Under the pieces are notes generated by a model. The model was not told the origin of the DNA. It saw only the letters and a program-made list of their open reading frames with translations, and searched no databases. Shown here one piece after another: positions 63,444-64,000 of a stretch of 64,000 nt of DNA (its first letter is position 1; every line of letters starts with the position of its first letter). Where the stretch lies: the NCBI RefSeq assembly GCF_040719145.1, contig NZ_JBFDUZ010000005.1:62001-126000 (forward strand). The letters are read 5' to 3'. This DNA comes from Paenibacillus sp. JQZ6Y-1. Its GTDB lineage: Bacteria > Bacillota > Bacilli > Paenibacillales > Paenibacillaceae. The position numbers and the translations under genes are program-made.

Positions 63444-64000
63444 ATGGGTAAGTACGTTCAAGTTGAAGATGGCGTGAAGATTTTTGTACAGGATATTGGC
63501 GAAGGGATTCCGGTTATTTTCCTACATGGCTGGCCAGCGAATCATCTAATGTTTGAATATCAATTTTCCAGACTTCCATTAGATGGCTATCGATGTATCG
63601 GGATCGATTTCCGCGGTTTCGGTAAATCGGATGCTCCGTGGGAAGGCTACACCTACGACCGGATGGCAGACGATTTGCGCGCGGTGATCGACGATCTCGG
63701 TCTTGAAAATGCCGTACTGGCGGGCTTCTCCATGGGTGGTGCCGTAGCGATTCGCTATATGGCACGTCACCAAGGACATGGTATCGCTCAGCTCGCACTG
63801 ATGGGTGCAGCAGCCCCCGTCTTCGTCAAACGTCCAGACTTTGACTACGGTCTGATGGACGCAGACGATCTGACTGCGGACCTGATCGAAGCAACCTATG
63901 AAGATCGTCCGAAAATGCTCGGTCAATTCGGTCTGAAATTCACCAAATCCAAAACAAAAGCAGGTATGATGGTGTGGCTGGAGACTTTGTGCTATCAAGC
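63444..64000 (+). CDS. Alpha/beta hydrolase (partial, runs off the window)
   Basis: The first ~185 codons are present. The ATG has GGAGG 8 bases upstream. The protein shows the oxyanion motif FLHGWPA (about 29-35), IDFRGFGKSD, and the nucleophile elbow GFSMGG, which mark an alpha/beta hydrolase of the haloperoxidase/esterase type. The cap region follows (APVFVKRPDFDYGLMDADDL). The Asp and His of the triad lie beyond the window or near its end. Substrate unknown. Confidence 0.85.
   Translation, partial: MGKYVQVEDGVKIFVQDIGEGIPVIFLHGWPANHLMFEYQFSRLPLDGYRCIGIDFRGFGKSDAPWEGYTYDRMADDLRAVIDDLGLENAVLAGFSMGGAVAIRYMARHQGHGIAQLALMGAAAPVFVKRPDFDYGLMDADDLTADLIEATYEDRPKMLGQFGLKFTKSKTKAGMMVWLETLCYQ

Overview
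The window looks like a chromosomal segment of a Paenibacillus-type Firmicute. The evidence is moderate GC with AT-rich islands, strong AGGAGG-type ribosome binding sites, frequent TTG/GTG starts, many intrinsic terminators, BceRS-BceAB and LytTR regulators, SLH-domain surface proteins, an RlmN, and Bacillus-like gene blocks (xpt-pbuX, yxd/yxe-like, ykoEDC-tenA, ydaJKM-like). No rRNA, tRNA, CRISPR array or complete insertion sequence was recognised.

Layout. 1-1.6 kb: the right end of a probable CBASS anti-phage locus (tail of a membrane protein plus a CD-NTase with an AGS-C sensor domain). 1.9-4.5 kb: xpt-pbuX purine salvage under a guanine riboswitch. 5-9.2 kb: an EamA exporter, a detached pyrK-pyrD pair and a YdcF-type membrane protein. 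9.3-14.6 kb: a complete BceRS/BceAB-type peptide sensing and detoxification module with a YxeA-like protein and two matching operators. 14.7-19.9 kb: metallophosphoesterase, Rpn-type nuclease, greA and a POT peptide transporter with a structured leader. 20-25.8 kb: a short exopolysaccharide operon with a c-di-GMP receptor-like protein (degenerate GGDEF, intact I-site), preceded by a two-component system.

26-30.8 kb is the accessory region. It holds an unassigned structured RNA with its own promoter and terminator, AT-rich secreted protein genes, a perfect 26-bp inverted repeat, a decayed phage-defence-like gene whose four stops all look like Gln codons hit by C-to-T changes, and a small LPD29-containing cassette next to further mobile-element debris. 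30.9-33.3 kb: an orphan lantibiotic-immunity-like ABC transporter. 33.4-43 kb: alpha-L-fucosidase, RlmN, an APC amino-acid permease, an ECF sigma/anti-sigma pair, cstA, and a LytTR regulator whose partner kinase survives only as a C-terminal fragment. 43.3-47.3 kb: a thiamine-precursor salvage operon (tenA-ykoE-ykoD-ykoC) under a TPP riboswitch. 47.4-54.3 kb: two giant SLH proteins with cadherin-like repeats. 54.6-60.4 kb: an SDR, a TIGR01777 epimerase, an ArsR regulator, a carotenoid/squalene-type FAD oxidoreductase and a GH4 glycosidase. 60.7-61.1 kb: a candidate type I toxin-antitoxin locus with convergent, overlapping RNAs. The end carries a TIM-barrel isomerase-like gene, a YpfJ-type metallopeptidase and the start of an alpha/beta hydrolase.

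The least explained objects are the RNA at 26.1-26.4 kb, the small convergent locus at 60.7-61.1 kb, the decayed defence gene at 28.5-29.3 kb and the LPD29 cassette at 29.4-30.8 kb. All functional statements are read from sequence and family knowledge; no database search was run.
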